Shown here in pieces: positions 7,677-17,377 of a stretch of DNA of 64,000 nt (position 1 is the stretch's first letter; the number at the start of each line of letters is the position of its first letter). A program made the position numbers and the translations under genes. The stretch spans positions 6,860 to 70,859 of the forward strand of contig JAPDQM010000008.1 of assembly GCA_034505795.1 (NCBI GenBank), written 5' to 3'. The stretch is from Thermofontimicrobium_A sp034505795. GTDB lineage: Bacteria > Zhuqueibacterota > Zhuqueibacteria > Thermofontimicrobiales > Thermofontimicrobiaceae. Below the pieces are notes generated by a model. That model made no database searches. It was not told where the DNA came from and saw only the letters and a program-made list of their open reading frames with translations.

Positions 7677-10600
7677 TTATTGACCATGACATTTTTTATA
7701 TTTTTTGCCGCTGCCACAGGGACAGGGATCATTGCGACCAATTTTTTGTCCGACCACTACTGGTATCTTTTTGCCTGTCGGACCTGGTGCACCAGCAGGT
7801 GTTTCTGGGGCGGCTGCCGGCGCTGGTCGATAACCCATGCCATCGGCCGTGTCATGAACCTCCCGCATCGGCACGACACGACGCCGTGGAGCAAACGGCA
7901 CTTCTTCTCGAATCTGAGCTTTAAAAATTAGCTCCAGCACTCCTTCATTGATTCGCGCCAGCATGTCCGTGAAGGCACGAAAGCCTTCGGTTTTATATTC
8001 AACCAGCGGATCCTTCTGGCCATAGGCTCGCAAACCGATGCCTTCCTTCAACTGATCCATTTCATACAAATGTTCCCGCCAACAGGTGTCTATTACCTGC
8101 AACAACGCCAGGCGCTCCAGTTGCCGCATTTTCTTTTCACCAATCACCTGGGTTCGACGCTTATAATGATCCATGGCCTTTTCTTTAATAGCCTCGATCA
8201 GCATCTCTTTGGTTAGACTGGTCGCCACATCCTCCACCCCGCGATAGGGTGATGTCATTAACAAAATTCGCTGCAAATCATTATTCAGGCCAACCCAATC
8301 CCAATCTTCGAGATATTTGGCGTCGCCGACATGGGCCTCCACCCGATCTTCGATAATTTGGTCTATCATGTCGAGAATTTGATCGCGCAGGTTTCGGCCC
8401 TGCAAGGCTTCGGCGCGCATGCGATAGATCACCTCGCGCTGTTGGTTCATGACGTCATCGTATTCCAGCAGATGCTTCCGAATCTCGAAATTGTGCATCT
8501 CTACGCGCTTTTGCGCGCGCTCTATGGAGCGGGTGATCATCGGATGCTGAATCACTTCCCCTTCCTCGATGCCCAACCGATCCATGACGCCAGCAATCCG
8601 CTCCGAGCCAAATAGACGCATCAAATCATCTTCGAGCGAAAGATAGAAACGCGACGATCCAGGATCGCCCTGGCGACCGCTTCGCCCGCGAAGCTGGCGA
8701 TCGATACGCCGTGATTCATGGCGCTCCGTGCCAATAATGTGCAAACCGCATGGCACGTCGGCCTCACAATCGTCGAGGTTGATTCCCTCCGGAATCGGCC
8801 GACCATTTGTTTCAACCAAATAGCAGCCGCCATCGCACATGACAACCCCACGGCCCAGTTTGATATCCGTGCCTCGACCGGCCATGTTGGTGGCAATGGT
8901 GACCGTGCCGGGTTGCCCAGCGCGGGCGACAATTTGAGCCTCTTCTTTGTGATACTTGGCATTGAGCACCGAATGCTTGATGCCGGCCCGTTTGAGCATC
9001 CGACTGAGCGTTTCGGAAACTTCCACCGAAATCGTACCCACCAGCACCGGCCGATTCTTCTTGTGCATTGCAACGATTTCATTGATGACTGCATTATATT
9101 TTTCACGCTTGGTGCGATAAATCTGGTCATTATAGTCCATACGGCGAATGGGCTCATTGGTGGGAATAACCACCACATCGAGCTTGTAAATTTGCCAGAG
9201 TTCATGGGCTTCGGTCTCAGCCGTACCGGTCATTCCGGCAAGTTTGGTGTAAAGACGAAAGAAATTTTGCAATGTGATCGTCGCCAGCGTCTGGGTTTCC
9301 TGTTCAATTTTAACCCCCTCTTTAGCTTCGATCGCCTGATGCAAACCATCGCTATAGCGTCGCCCGGGCATCAACCGGCCGGTAAATTCATCGACGATCA
9401 TTACTTTGCCATCCTCAGTCACCACATACTCCACGTCCCGCTCAAACAGCGAATAAGCCCGCAGGAGTTGGCTGATGTTATGGATGCGTTCGCTCTTTTC
9501 GGCATGTTCTCGTTCCAGCCGATCCTTTGCTTCCAGCCGCGCCTTTTCATCCTCCGCATGCTCACGATCGATGCGCTCAAATTCCACGGCCAGATCTGGC
9601 AGTACAAACATGTCAGGATCGTGTGGAGAAAGCGCTTCCCGTCCCTTTTCGGTCAAATCGATAACATGCGTTTTTTCATCAATGGAATAATAGAGTTCCT
9701 CATCCAATTCATGCAACCGTTTATCGCGCAGATAATCCATTTCGACCTGATGGATCAACTTTTTGGTGCCAGGTTCATGGAGGATTTTAGCCAACTTTTT
9801 ATTTTTGGGAGCACCACGAGAAGCCTGCAACAGCTTGATGCCAGCTTCGTATTCTTTGCCTTCATTTAATAGCTTTTCGGCTTCGGAGATCATGGAGTTT
9901 ACCAGGAGCGTCTGGCTACGAACCAATTGGGCCACCCGAGGTTTAACTTCATCGAACTTCTGGGTCGATTGCTCCACCGGTCCCGAAATGATCAGCGGCG
10001 TCCTCGCTTCATCAATCAACACCGAATCCACCTCATCGATGATCGCATAATGATGCTTGCGTTGCACCAAATCCTCGATGCGGATTGACATATTATCGCG
10101 CAAATAGTCGAATCCAAATTCGTTATTGGTTCCATAGGTGATGTCGGCATTATAGGCACGCTGGCGCTGGGGGGGATTCATATCATTGACGATAAAAGCT
10201 GCGGTCAAACCCAATGTTTCATAAATTTTTCCCATCCATTCACAATCCCGACGGGCCAGGTAGTCATTCACCGTCACCAGATGGGCACCTTTGCCGCTCA
10301 GGGCGTTAAGATAGAGCGGCATGGTGGCCACCAGAGTTTTGCCTTCACCAGTGGCCATTTCTGCGATCTTTCCTTCATGCAACACCACCCCGCCGATGAG
10401 CTGCACGTCAAATGGAATCATATCCCAGGTAATGTCGATATCCGTCACCGACCAGGATTTGCCCACCAGCCGACGGCAGGTTTCCTTGGCCACGGCATAA
10501 GCCTGAGGCAGAATTTCAAGCAGAACCTCTTCATTAGTTTCTTTTTCTTCTTTTTTTAATTGCTGAATTTCGTCACGAATGCTATCAACATCGATAGTTT

Positions 10601-10838
10601 CATCTTCGCCAACATCCTGTCGCAATTGTGCTTCCAAATCGAACAGTCGCGATTGAATTTCTCCCACTCGCTCCTGAATTAGGTTTTTAAATTCGATGGT
10701 CTTAAAGCGCAGTTCATCATCCGACAGTTCATGATATTGCTGGTAATAATCATTGATCTCATGAACCAGCGGCGTAATTCGTTTAACATCTCGCTCGTGT
10801 TTACTGCCAAATATTTTGGTTAAAATATCTCCCAACAT
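7677..10838 (-). CDS. secA: Preprotein translocase ATPase SecA
   Basis: 1053-residue motor of Sec protein export. Walker A MATGEGKT at 161-168, DEVD box at 268-271, second RecA-like domain with TNMAGRGTDI, the helicase arginine-rich motif (QLRGRSGRQGDPG), and a C-terminal SEC-C zinc motif (CPCGSGKKYKKCH) that binds SecB or ribosomes in the family. At about residues 305-420 there is an extra helical segment (SEAEKLLNEGKEYEAGIKL.., HELDEELYYSIDEK) typical of SecA from Bacteroidota and related FCB phyla, a useful taxonomic marker. The ribosome binding site is GAGGAG, with 7-8 bp spacing. Located between nusB and smg. Confidence 0.98.
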   Translation of the reverse strand: MLGDILTKIFGSKHERDVKRITPLVHEINDYYQQYHELSDDELRFKTIEFKNLIQERVGEIQSRLFDLEAQLRQDVGEDETIDVDSIRDEIQQLKKEEKETNEEVLLEILPQAYAVAKETCRRLVGKSWSVTDIDITWDMIPFDVQLIGGVVLHEGKIAEMATGEGKTLVATMPLYLNALSGKGAHLVTVNDYLARRDCEWMGKIYETLGLTAAFIVNDMNPPQRQRAYNADITYGTNNEFGFDYLRDNMSIRIEDLVQRKHHYAIIDEVDSVLIDEARTPLIISGPVEQSTQKFDEVKPRVAQLVRSQTLLVNSMISEAEKLLNEGKEYEAGIKLLQASRGAPKNKKLAKILHEPGTKKLIHQVEMDYLRDKRLHELDEELYYSIDEKTHVIDLTEKGREALSPHDPDMFVLPDLAVEFERIDREHAEDEKARLEAKDRLEREHAEKSERIHNISQLLRAYSLFERDVEYVVTEDGKVMIVDEFTGRLMPGRRYSDGLHQAIEAKEGVKIEQETQTLATITLQNFFRLYTKLAGMTGTAETEAHELWQIYKLDVVVIPTNEPIRRMDYNDQIYRTKREKYNAVINEIVAMHKKNRPVLVGTISVEVSETLSRMLKRAGIKHSVLNAKYHKEEAQIVARAGQPGTVTIATNMAGRGTDIKLGRGVVMCDGGCYLVETNGRPIPEGINLDDCEADVPCGLHIIGTERHESRRIDRQLRGRSGRQGDPGSSRFYLSLEDDLMRLFGSERIAGVMDRLGIEEGEVIQHPMITRSIERAQKRVEMHNFEIRKHLLEYDDVMNQQREVIYRMRAEALQGRNLRDQILDMIDQIIEDRVEAHVGDAKYLEDWDWVGLNNDLQRILLMTSPYRGVEDVATSLTKEMLIEAIKEKAMDHYKRRTQVIGEKKMRQLERLALLQVIDTCWREHLYEMDQLKEGIGLRAYGQKDPLVEYKTEGFRAFTDMLARINEGVLELIFKAQIREEVPFAPRRRVVPMREVHDTADGMGYRPAPAAAPETPAGAPGPTGKKIPVVVGQKIGRNDPCPCGSGKKYKKCHGQ

Positions 10839-10972
10839 ACAAACTCCTCAGGGAAGTCGGAACGTCTTATGCCAGCGATTCTAACGATTGTGGTGCTGAG
10901 CCCCACGCAATAAATCGCTACTGCAAATTTTTAACGTTATACTCAGGTGGTTATCATAAAGTTCGTTTTGGC

Positions 10973-11428
10973 TTACGACCCATCTAACAAGCCACGGCCA
11001 CTTTTGTGAATGCGATCGTCCTGGCGCAAATCGCTCAAAATCGCATCCAGGATGCCATTGATGAATTTCCCACTTTTTTCGGTGCTATATTTCTTCGCAA
11101 TTTCAATAGCCTCATCTATGGAAACCTTAGGCGGAATATCCTCAAAATGAAGAAATTCCGAGATCGCAATGCGCAAAATCAACTTATCGATAATGGCAAT
11201 CCGATCAAACTCCCAATTGTGAGACCATCGTTTAATGAGCGCATCCAGTTCATCGGCATGACCAATCGCCTTGTCAACCAGTTGTTCAGCAAATTGCTTG
11301 ATAAAATCGCTATCAGCTTCCGCCCGAATGATATCAGCGATGACCTGTTCCACTGGATTCTGAGATAGTTCGTAAGCGTAGAGGGCGTGAAGCGCCAATT
11401 CACGCCCCCGTCGTCGTGCTTTTTTCAT
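10973..11428 (-). CDS. nusB: Transcription antitermination factor NusB
   Basis: 151 residues. The start KKARRRGRELALHALYAYEL is the hallmark NusB N-terminus (R-x-x-A-x-x-x-L-Y), and the C-terminal half has the expected all-helical RIAIIDKLILRIAISEFL and PPKVSIDEAIEIAKKYS blocks ending with FINGILDAIL. It binds boxA RNA together with NusE (S10) in rRNA antitermination. It lies 27 bp after ilvE and 134 bp before secA on the same strand. A short basic tail after LSDLRQD is not conserved. Confidence 0.95.
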   Translation of the reverse strand: MKKARRRGRELALHALYAYELSQNPVEQVIADIIRAEADSDFIKQFAEQLVDKAIGHADELDALIKRWSHNWEFDRIAIIDKLILRIAISEFLHFEDIPPKVSIDEAIEIAKKYSTEKSGKFINGILDAILSDLRQDDRIHKSGRGLLDGS

Positions 11429-11455
11429 AAGGCCACTTATAGTTTGATCGCGTGT

Positions 11456-12382
11456 TTATTCGATAAACGTCAGCCACCCATAATCCCCATCGTCACCAGT
11501 TTCAATGATATCAAAAAATCGTCGCTGAATTTTTTCGGTAACAGGACCCCGCTGCCCCGAGCCTATTACCACTTTGTCAACCGATCGAATGGGCGAAACC
11601 TCGGCCGCGGTGCCAGTAAAAAACAATTCATCAGCAATATACAGCATCTCACGCGGAATAATGGTTTGAATCACTTCGTAGCCAAATTCGCGTGCTATCT
11701 TAATGACCGAATCCCTCGTGATACCGGGCAAAATCGACGAGCCCATGGTTGGCGTGAATATTTCATTATTGCGCACCAGAAAGATATTCTCACCGCTGCC
11801 TTCGCTGATGTAGCCTGAACTGGACAGGGCGATCCCCTCAGCATAGTTGTCCATTTTCGCTTCCATTTTAATAAGCTGAGAATTCATGTAATTGGCACCC
11901 GTCTTAGCCAGAGCTGGATGCGTATTGGGATGCATCCGTTGCCAGGAGGAAACGCGCACATCCACCCCTTTGGTTATCGCGTCCTCACCCAGATAAGCGC
12001 CCCAGTTGAGCACGGCAATGGCCACTTGTACCGGACAGGCGGTTGGATCGACACCAAGGGTATTGTAGCCTCGAAACACCAAAGGTCGAATATAAGCTGA
12101 GCGCAGCTTATTGACTTTTACTGCTTCGATACAAGCCTGCTCAATTTCTTGCTGGCTAAACGGGATCGGCATGCGATAGATTTTGGTCGAATCGAAAAAT
12201 CGCTTGATGTGATCAGACAATCGAAAAATGGCCGAACCTTTTTTTGTTGCATAACAACGCATCCCCTCAAAAATTGAAGTTCCATAATGAACCACGTGTG
12301 ACATGACATGGATCTTCGCATCCCACCAATCAATAAACTTTCCATTAAACCATATCTTTCCTTGCTCATCCTCAGGCTTCAT
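11456..12382 (-). CDS. ilvE: Branched-chain amino acid aminotransferase (class IV)
   Basis: 308 residues, PLP fold type IV. The PLP lysine is expected at Lys160 (ALAKTGANY); other family blocks are HVVHYGTSIFEGMR, ISEGSGENIFLV and the LPGITRDSVI and FFTGTAAEVSPI motifs that bind cofactor phosphate and the alpha-carboxylate. It converts leucine, isoleucine and valine to their 2-oxo acids and back, in the cytoplasm. A GGAG ribosome binding site lies 5 bp before ATG 12382. It is the first readable gene of the nusB-secA run, so amino-acid metabolism and information-processing genes share a transcript here. Confidence 0.93.
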   Translation of the reverse strand: MKPEDEQGKIWFNGKFIDWWDAKIHVMSHVVHYGTSIFEGMRCYATKKGSAIFRLSDHIKRFFDSTKIYRMPIPFSQQEIEQACIEAVKVNKLRSAYIRPLVFRGYNTLGVDPTACPVQVAIAVLNWGAYLGEDAITKGVDVRVSSWQRMHPNTHPALAKTGANYMNSQLIKMEAKMDNYAEGIALSSSGYISEGSGENIFLVRNNEIFTPTMGSSILPGITRDSVIKIAREFGYEVIQTIIPREMLYIADELFFTGTAAEVSPIRSVDKVVIGSGQRGPVTEKIQRRFFDIIETGDDGDYGWLTFIE

Positions 12383-13054
12383 AATGGCTCCTTCTATTTA
12401 ATATTAACTTATGGTTTGAAAATTGAAATTAGTTTCGCAGCAATGGGTGGTTTCCTGACAGCAAGCAAACGATGAATAATGCAAAAGATGATCTAAAGAC
12501 AGGTGATAATTCGAATGGAGCTGTGTTGGAACTGCTGATGCGGTGAAGGCAGAGCCAATCAAGGCAGCCCAATGCGCAGGGTGAAAAATTAGAGGGAACG
12601 ATTTTTCAAAATAACGGAATGGAAGCATACGATTAGCAATAGAGTTCATTGATTATTAGCATACTTCACTTTCAACCCCGTTGCTCTATCCCGAAATTGT
12701 TGTCACAACCATAGTCAGCCCGCCATTTCTCTTTGCAAACAACATTCCAGTCAATACCACTACCCTCAGGTAAATATGCGGGCAACGAACTGTTTTTCAA
12801 TCCAATACTAAGTCGGTAGATCTGTCTTAACGCCAAAGCAGCAGGCACCCTGATAAGATTATGACCTGGCTTTGGCGTTTGCCATCCCGGGCGTCCGTAC
12901 GAATTAGCCAGTCTCACTTGTGGCTAACAACGAAAAAATGCACACGTCCAGCCCCGGCCACCGACATCAGATTTCCCATCGGTAGGCCAACGACAGACCA
13001 GGCGCGAAATACTTTCAATCTATCCAGATTCTCATACCAAAAATGTATTATCGC
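12383..13054. other. Gene-free stretch with a hairpin
   Basis: About 670 bp between the PPIase gene and ilvE. Short ORFs on the minus strand (12649-12404, 12917-12672) lack ribosome binding sites and resemble no family I know. A 9-bp perfect inverted repeat, CGCCAAAGC (12831-12839) and GCTTTGGCG (12869-12877), could form a long hairpin, but no U-run follows. The stretch may be remnant coding DNA; nothing else is supported. Confidence 0.4.
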
Positions 13055-14068
13055 TTAGACCATCTCTTTGATGCGAATTTTGGCTTTAGCCTTAAGTGTG
13101 CTCACATAGTTTTCGAATAGGCGAGTGGAACGCTCCTGTTTCAACTGATTTCGTATCTCAAGGCGAACCTCGTTGAATGGTACCTTATCGCTGGCCTGGC
13201 GCTCATCCAGTCGGATGATATGAAAACCCAATGGCGTTCGTACCAGATTGCTTACTTCCCCGATCTTTAGGCTAAATGCGGCATCCTCGAATTCTTTGAT
13301 CATATCGCCTTTGGCAAAGAAACCCAGATCGCCACCTTTGAAAGCCGAGGGGTCTTCAGAATTCTGCCGAGCCAATGTCTCGAAGTTGCCCCCCTTTCTG
13401 ATTTTTTCCAGGATTCGCATCGCCTTGTTCTGAGCAATCTGCAGTTGTTTTTCATCTTTAGGATCGGTCACTTTGAACAGGATGTGATGCACACGGATGC
13501 GTTCGGGCTGTAAAAATTTTTCGCCATGATCGTTGTAATATTGCAATGCCTCTTCATCAGTGATCTCGCCAACTTGCGAGGCCACTTTCTGATCCAGCAG
13601 TTTTTGCACTTTCAGTTCATCCGCCAGATTCGCAGCAAAAGTCTCTGGGGTCAAATGATTTTGTAGCAAAAAATCCTGAAATTTTTGCTCTGACAAAAAG
13701 GTTCGTTTGAAGCTGTTAACGGCAGCCTCAATCTCGGCAGGCTCGACTTTGATGTTGTTTTTATCAGCTTCCTGCGCCAGTAGCCGAATCGAAATTAGCC
13801 AATCGACCGCCTGATTGTACACCGTCGTGTCTTTAGCATGCGTGAGAAAGTAATTGGGATCCTTTCCTACCTTTTGCAGAAATTGTCTAACCGCAATCTC
13901 CACCTCATGCTTGAAGATGGCCTGGCCGTTGACTGTCGCTGTGACCGTAGAGTCTGAAAAAGATACTTTGCGAAACTTTGAACCCCTGTTTTCCTGTTTG
14001 GAGCAGGTGACAACTGCCAGAACCATCCACATCCAGCTCAACCAAATGAATATGTTTCTACTTTTCAT
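13055..14068 (-). CDS. Exported peptidyl-prolyl cis-trans isomerase, PpiC/SurA type
   Basis: 337 residues from ATG 14068 (ribosome binding site GAAGAGGATT). The N-terminus is a signal sequence ending in VLAVVTCSK, compatible with a lipoprotein whose Cys would be about residue 22; the -1 Thr makes this uncertain. A SurA-like helical N-terminal region (about 45-180) is followed by one parvulin domain: RVHHILFKV.., GGNFETLARQNSEDPSAFKGGDLGFF.., VSNLVRTPLGFHII. It likely helps fold outer-membrane or secreted proteins in the periplasm. An in-frame start at 14113 would add 15 residues before the signal peptide and is unlikely. Confidence 0.88.
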   Translation of the reverse strand: MKSRNIFIWLSWMWMVLAVVTCSKQENRGSKFRKVSFSDSTVTATVNGQAIFKHEVEIAVRQFLQKVGKDPNYFLTHAKDTTVYNQAVDWLISIRLLAQEADKNNIKVEPAEIEAAVNSFKRTFLSEQKFQDFLLQNHLTPETFAANLADELKVQKLLDQKVASQVGEITDEEALQYYNDHGEKFLQPERIRVHHILFKVTDPKDEKQLQIAQNKAMRILEKIRKGGNFETLARQNSEDPSAFKGGDLGFFAKGDMIKEFEDAAFSLKIGEVSNLVRTPLGFHIIRLDERQASDKVPFNEVRLEIRNQLKQERSTRLFENYVSTLKAKAKIRIKEMV

Positions 14069-14206
14069 AAGAATCCTCTTCCAAATAAACCGATTTTCCC
14101 AATGCCTGATCATGTTTGCCGATCAAACTGGAGCCAAAAATTAAGCCCAGATCCATCTGCTGCATACCCAGTTCAGTTCACTGATAATGAGCCGGCCATT
14201 AAAATT

Positions 14207-14243
14207 GAAACGCCACGATCACTTCGTTGTAACATGGCGTTTC
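14207..14243 (-). terminator. Probable terminator of recJ
   Basis: Just after the recJ stop the minus strand has GAAACGCCA and TGGCGTTTC, a perfect 9-bp stem with a 19-nt loop, then CAATTTTAAT. The U-run is short, so efficiency is uncertain. Confidence 0.5.
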
Positions 14244-14257
14244 TAATGAAATCGAAC

Positions 14258-15955
14258 CTAGCGCAAATCTTTTACCCGCAACTGCAAAGTCGAGCGTCCA
14301 CAGTAGGTATTTTCCTCAATAACGTAGGTCATGTCCAGATTATTAACTCCCGGGTCAATGCGATAGAGCAGATCGCCCAGATTAAAGCCGATCGCATCCA
14401 GTACGATTCCGTTTTGTCTTACTTTGAACTTGAGATGATTGTTCCCCACTACTGCCGGGGTGCCGACCACCTGCAATTTTTGTGACAGAAAAACCGGCCG
14501 CATGTTTTGTGGTCCAAATGGCGCCATCAATTTCAGTATCTGCAACAAGCGTGGACTGATCTCATTGAATTTGAGCTCCCCCTCGATGCGCAATTTTGGG
14601 GTAAGCAAATCTTCATTCAATTGTTCGGCAGCAATTTCATTGAACCGATGCCGAAAGCGATCGATATTGGCGCGATCAATGGTCAAGCCGGCCGCATATT
14701 TATGTCCCCCAAATCCGATTAGCAAATCTTCGCATTTTTTCAATGCCTGGTAAATATCAAACCCGGTGATGCTACGGGCGGACCCTTTGCCGATATTTTC
14801 ATCAGTAGAGATCATGATCGTCGGTCGATAATATTTTTCCACCACGCGGGATGCAACGATACCAATGACCCCCGGATGCCAACCCTCCTGATCCAGCACC
14901 AATCCATAATAATCGGCGAGATCGAATCTCTCCTCCACCATTTGCTGGGCCATTTTGAACGTTTCTTCGTCAATATTTTTGCGGAGCCGATTTTCGGCTT
15001 CGAGCACATTGGCGATCTCCAGAGCTCGAGCCTCATTATCGGTAGTTAGCAATTCCACTGCGCAGGTCGCATTGCCCAGCCGTCCTACAGCATTGATGCG
15101 TGGCGCCAGAATAAATACCACCTGCCCCGTGCTCAGCGGCTTATTCATCATACCGGTGACCTGCAATAGTGCTTTCAAGCCGGGACGATCGGTTTTGTTT
15201 AATTGTTGCAGTCCTTCTTTAACCAGAATGCGATTTTCATCCACCAGGGGCACGATGTCAGCAGCACTACCAATGGCTACGAGATCGACATAATCACGGA
15301 TCACGCTATCGTCCAGCTTCAGGCTTCGAATCAATGCCTGCCCCAACTTGTAAGCTACGCCAACCCCAGCCAGTTCATGAAACGGATAACTGCTGTGGTG
15401 ACATTTGGGATTAAGCACCGCGCAGGCGAAGGGCAGTTCAGCCCCAGGCTCATGATGATCTGAAATAATAACATCCATTCCGGACTGACGGGCAAATTCG
15501 ACCTCGTGAATCGCCGTGATGCCACAGTCCACCGAAATAATGAGATTGACCTGCTGCTGCAAAGCCTCTTTGATGCCGGCAATGGTAATGCCATACCCAT
15601 CTTTGATTCGATTGGGAATATAGAAAACAACATTAGCACCCAATTTTCGCAGCAGTAGATACAACAATGAGACCGCGGTGATCCCATCAACATCATAATC
15701 CCCATAAATCAAAATCTTTTCCTGCTGCCGAATGGCTCGAATAATGCGATCGACGGCTTGCTCCATATCGGGGAGCAGAAATGGGTCGTACAGATGTTCC
15801 AGCTTACCGCGGAAAAATAGTCTGGCTTTGTCAAAACTATCAATACCGCGATTGAGCAATATCTGAGAAATTATTTTAGGTACATTTAATAATTTTGCAA
15901 AATTCTCTATCGTCTCATTGTTAATATCATTCTGGACGATCCATTTCAGATTCAT
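14258..15955 (-). CDS. recJ: Single-stranded-DNA-specific exonuclease RecJ
   Basis: 565 residues of the DHH phosphoesterase superfamily. Motif I IYGDYDVDGITAV around residues 84-96, motif III ISDHHEPG with DHH at 167-169, then DHHA1 (LIGFGGHKYAAGLTI, the GGH motif) and an OB-like C-terminal domain ending with a short strand. It degrades single-stranded DNA 5' to 3' in RecF recombination and mismatch repair, with divalent metal. Start ATG 15955 is chosen with GAGG 6 bp upstream; a TTG immediately before it is in frame. It is followed by a probable terminator. Confidence 0.95.
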   Translation of the reverse strand: MNLKWIVQNDINNETIENFAKLLNVPKIISQILLNRGIDSFDKARLFFRGKLEHLYDPFLLPDMEQAVDRIIRAIRQQEKILIYGDYDVDGITAVSLLYLLLRKLGANVVFYIPNRIKDGYGITIAGIKEALQQQVNLIISVDCGITAIHEVEFARQSGMDVIISDHHEPGAELPFACAVLNPKCHHSSYPFHELAGVGVAYKLGQALIRSLKLDDSVIRDYVDLVAIGSAADIVPLVDENRILVKEGLQQLNKTDRPGLKALLQVTGMMNKPLSTGQVVFILAPRINAVGRLGNATCAVELLTTDNEARALEIANVLEAENRLRKNIDEETFKMAQQMVEERFDLADYYGLVLDQEGWHPGVIGIVASRVVEKYYRPTIMISTDENIGKGSARSITGFDIYQALKKCEDLLIGFGGHKYAAGLTIDRANIDRFRHRFNEIAAEQLNEDLLTPKLRIEGELKFNEISPRLLQILKLMAPFGPQNMRPVFLSQKLQVVGTPAVVGNNHLKFKVRQNGIVLDAIGFNLGDLLYRIDPGVNNLDMTYVIEENTYCGRSTLQLRVKDLR

Positions 15956-15996
15956 CAACGACCTCGTTTGGAATAAACATCAGACCTCATCAATCC

Positions 15997-16355
15997 GAAG
16001 CAAGTCATAAGCCGAATTCTGTCGAGGACGATCATTTATCTAGGATCCGCCTCACGACGGACCTCAAGCGACCTACCCGAGAGTCAAACGAAGCGAGCCA
16101 CTTCTCCTCTCCTATTTGGTCTTGCTCCGGACGGGGTTTACCATGCCTCTCCCATTGCTGCGAGAGCGGTGGGCTCTTACCCCACCTTTTCACCCTTATC
16201 CGCCCGCCAGCCGGCGGACAGGACGGTATTTTTTCTGTGGCACTTTCCGTAGGATCACTCCTCCCTCATGTTATGAGGCGTCCTGCTCTGCGGAGTTCGG
16301 ACTTTCCTCATCCATCCGCTGGTTGGCGGATGAACGCGATCGTCTGCCCTACTTC
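15997..16355 (-). ncRNA. rnpB: RNase P RNA, bacterial class A
   Basis: The minus strand carries the universal landmarks: P1 5' strand GAAGTAGGG pairing with the 3' end CTTGCTTC, GAGGAAAGTCC (P4/CR I) near the 5' side, the CR II/III GTGCCACAGAA-type segment, GGTAAACCCC, and 3' AGATAAATGATC (CR V). The ends were set by the P1 helix, giving about 359 nt. It forms the catalytic part of tRNA 5'-end maturation. Two GC-rich hairpins (CATCCGCC..GGCGGATG-type in P3, and TCCGCCGGCTGGCGGGCGGA in the P12 region) are longer than the minimal form. It lies between recJ and the zinc-ribbon gene, a neighbour pair common in bacteria. Confidence 0.97.
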
Positions 16356-16569
16356 GAATTGATGAAGTAATATTAACCACAATCCAGATTCGCTATTTGC
16401 GAACAGTCAGTATAGCTCCATGACTCTGGATCATGGAAAAAAATCATGTTTTGTTGTCAGGTGGATAGATTCACGATTTCATCACAAGCAAACGATCAGC
16501 CTAATCACCTGGATTGGGCATTTGCATTTATGGAATCGTGAGCCGACCGTTTTGTCAAATATACCCTAC

Positions 16570-17340
16570 TTATCGGGCTGCTGGATTCACCATCGTATCA
16601 ACGGCAGGCTTGCCTTGCGCATTGCCATTCAGCAACACCAAAATTCGTCCACAGGTTTCGCAGGTAATCAACCGATTCATTTGCCGGACTTCCACTACGG
16701 TTTGTGCTGGAATGGTAGCGAAGCAGCCGCTGCAGGTATAGTTATCAATATAGGCCAGCGCCACCCCATGGCGACCTTTGCGAATCCGTTCATAATTGGC
16801 CAGATACCGTCGGTCGATGTCGCGGACAATGGTCTCCCGTTGCCCTTGAAGCTGCTGCTGCTCAGCCGCTGTAACCTGTAGCTTTTGGGCTAATTCTGTT
16901 TCTCGTTCCTGGAGTTGTTGCTCTACTTCGGCATATTGCTGTTGCTGTTGCGTTACATCCGCCACAAGTTTTTCTTCCTGCTCTATTGTTTCCACCCCTT
17001 TTTGGGTCATCTCGGTTAATTTATTTTCCAGATTTTCAATTTCAACCGTAATGGCATCATATTCCTTATTGGTTTTGACCGAGAAGAGCTGCTCCTTATA
17101 TTTGCTCAGCTTGTCAGATAACAGCTGAATATCATTGTCAATGGTGCGATTCATTTTTTGGGTGGCGGTCAGTTCATTCTGGCAGCGGGTTAAATTGTCA
17201 CGCACCTCAGCCAGACGATTGCGCAGTTTTTCGACCTGGACTGGAATATCGCCAGTGAGAGCATCCAATTCCATCAATCGTTTGTCGATTTCTTGTAGTC
17301 GAACCAGCTTAATCAATTGCGATTTATTTGTGTTATCCAT
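16570..17340 (-). CDS. Coiled-coil protein with C4 zinc ribbon (CdsZ/CT398-like)
   Basis: 256 residues: a long helical hairpin (about 5-185) rich in Glu, Gln, Leu and Arg with heptad spacing, then a C-terminal C4 zinc ribbon with Cys pairs in YTCSGCFATIP and ITCETCGRIL, separated by VVEVRQMN. This is the architecture of the C4-type zinc-ribbon family (CT398/CdsZ and mycobacterial relatives), whose members have been linked to secretion and to nucleotide- or RNA-related functions. The neighbouring rnpB is the family's frequent genomic partner. The glutamine-rich segment TQQQQQYAEVEQQLQ is notable. The exact function is unknown. Confidence 0.88.
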   Translation of the reverse strand: MDNTNKSQLIKLVRLQEIDKRLMELDALTGDIPVQVEKLRNRLAEVRDNLTRCQNELTATQKMNRTIDNDIQLLSDKLSKYKEQLFSVKTNKEYDAITVEIENLENKLTEMTQKGVETIEQEEKLVADVTQQQQQYAEVEQQLQERETELAQKLQVTAAEQQQLQGQRETIVRDIDRRYLANYERIRKGRHGVALAYIDNYTCSGCFATIPAQTVVEVRQMNRLITCETCGRILVLLNGNAQGKPAVDTMVNPAAR

Positions 17341-17377
17341 AGCCTCATCTTTCGCCTAAATTGTTATATCACGGGAG

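Noticed and set aside
8718..9869. A 383-codon open frame antisense to secA
   Set aside because: It lies wholly inside the secA coding region on the other strand, has no ribosome binding site and no family character; long antisense frames arise from secA codon use.
12404..12917. Two minus-strand ORFs of 81 codons each upstream of ilvE
   Set aside because: No ribosome binding site, no recognisable domain, and composition unlike the neighbouring genes.
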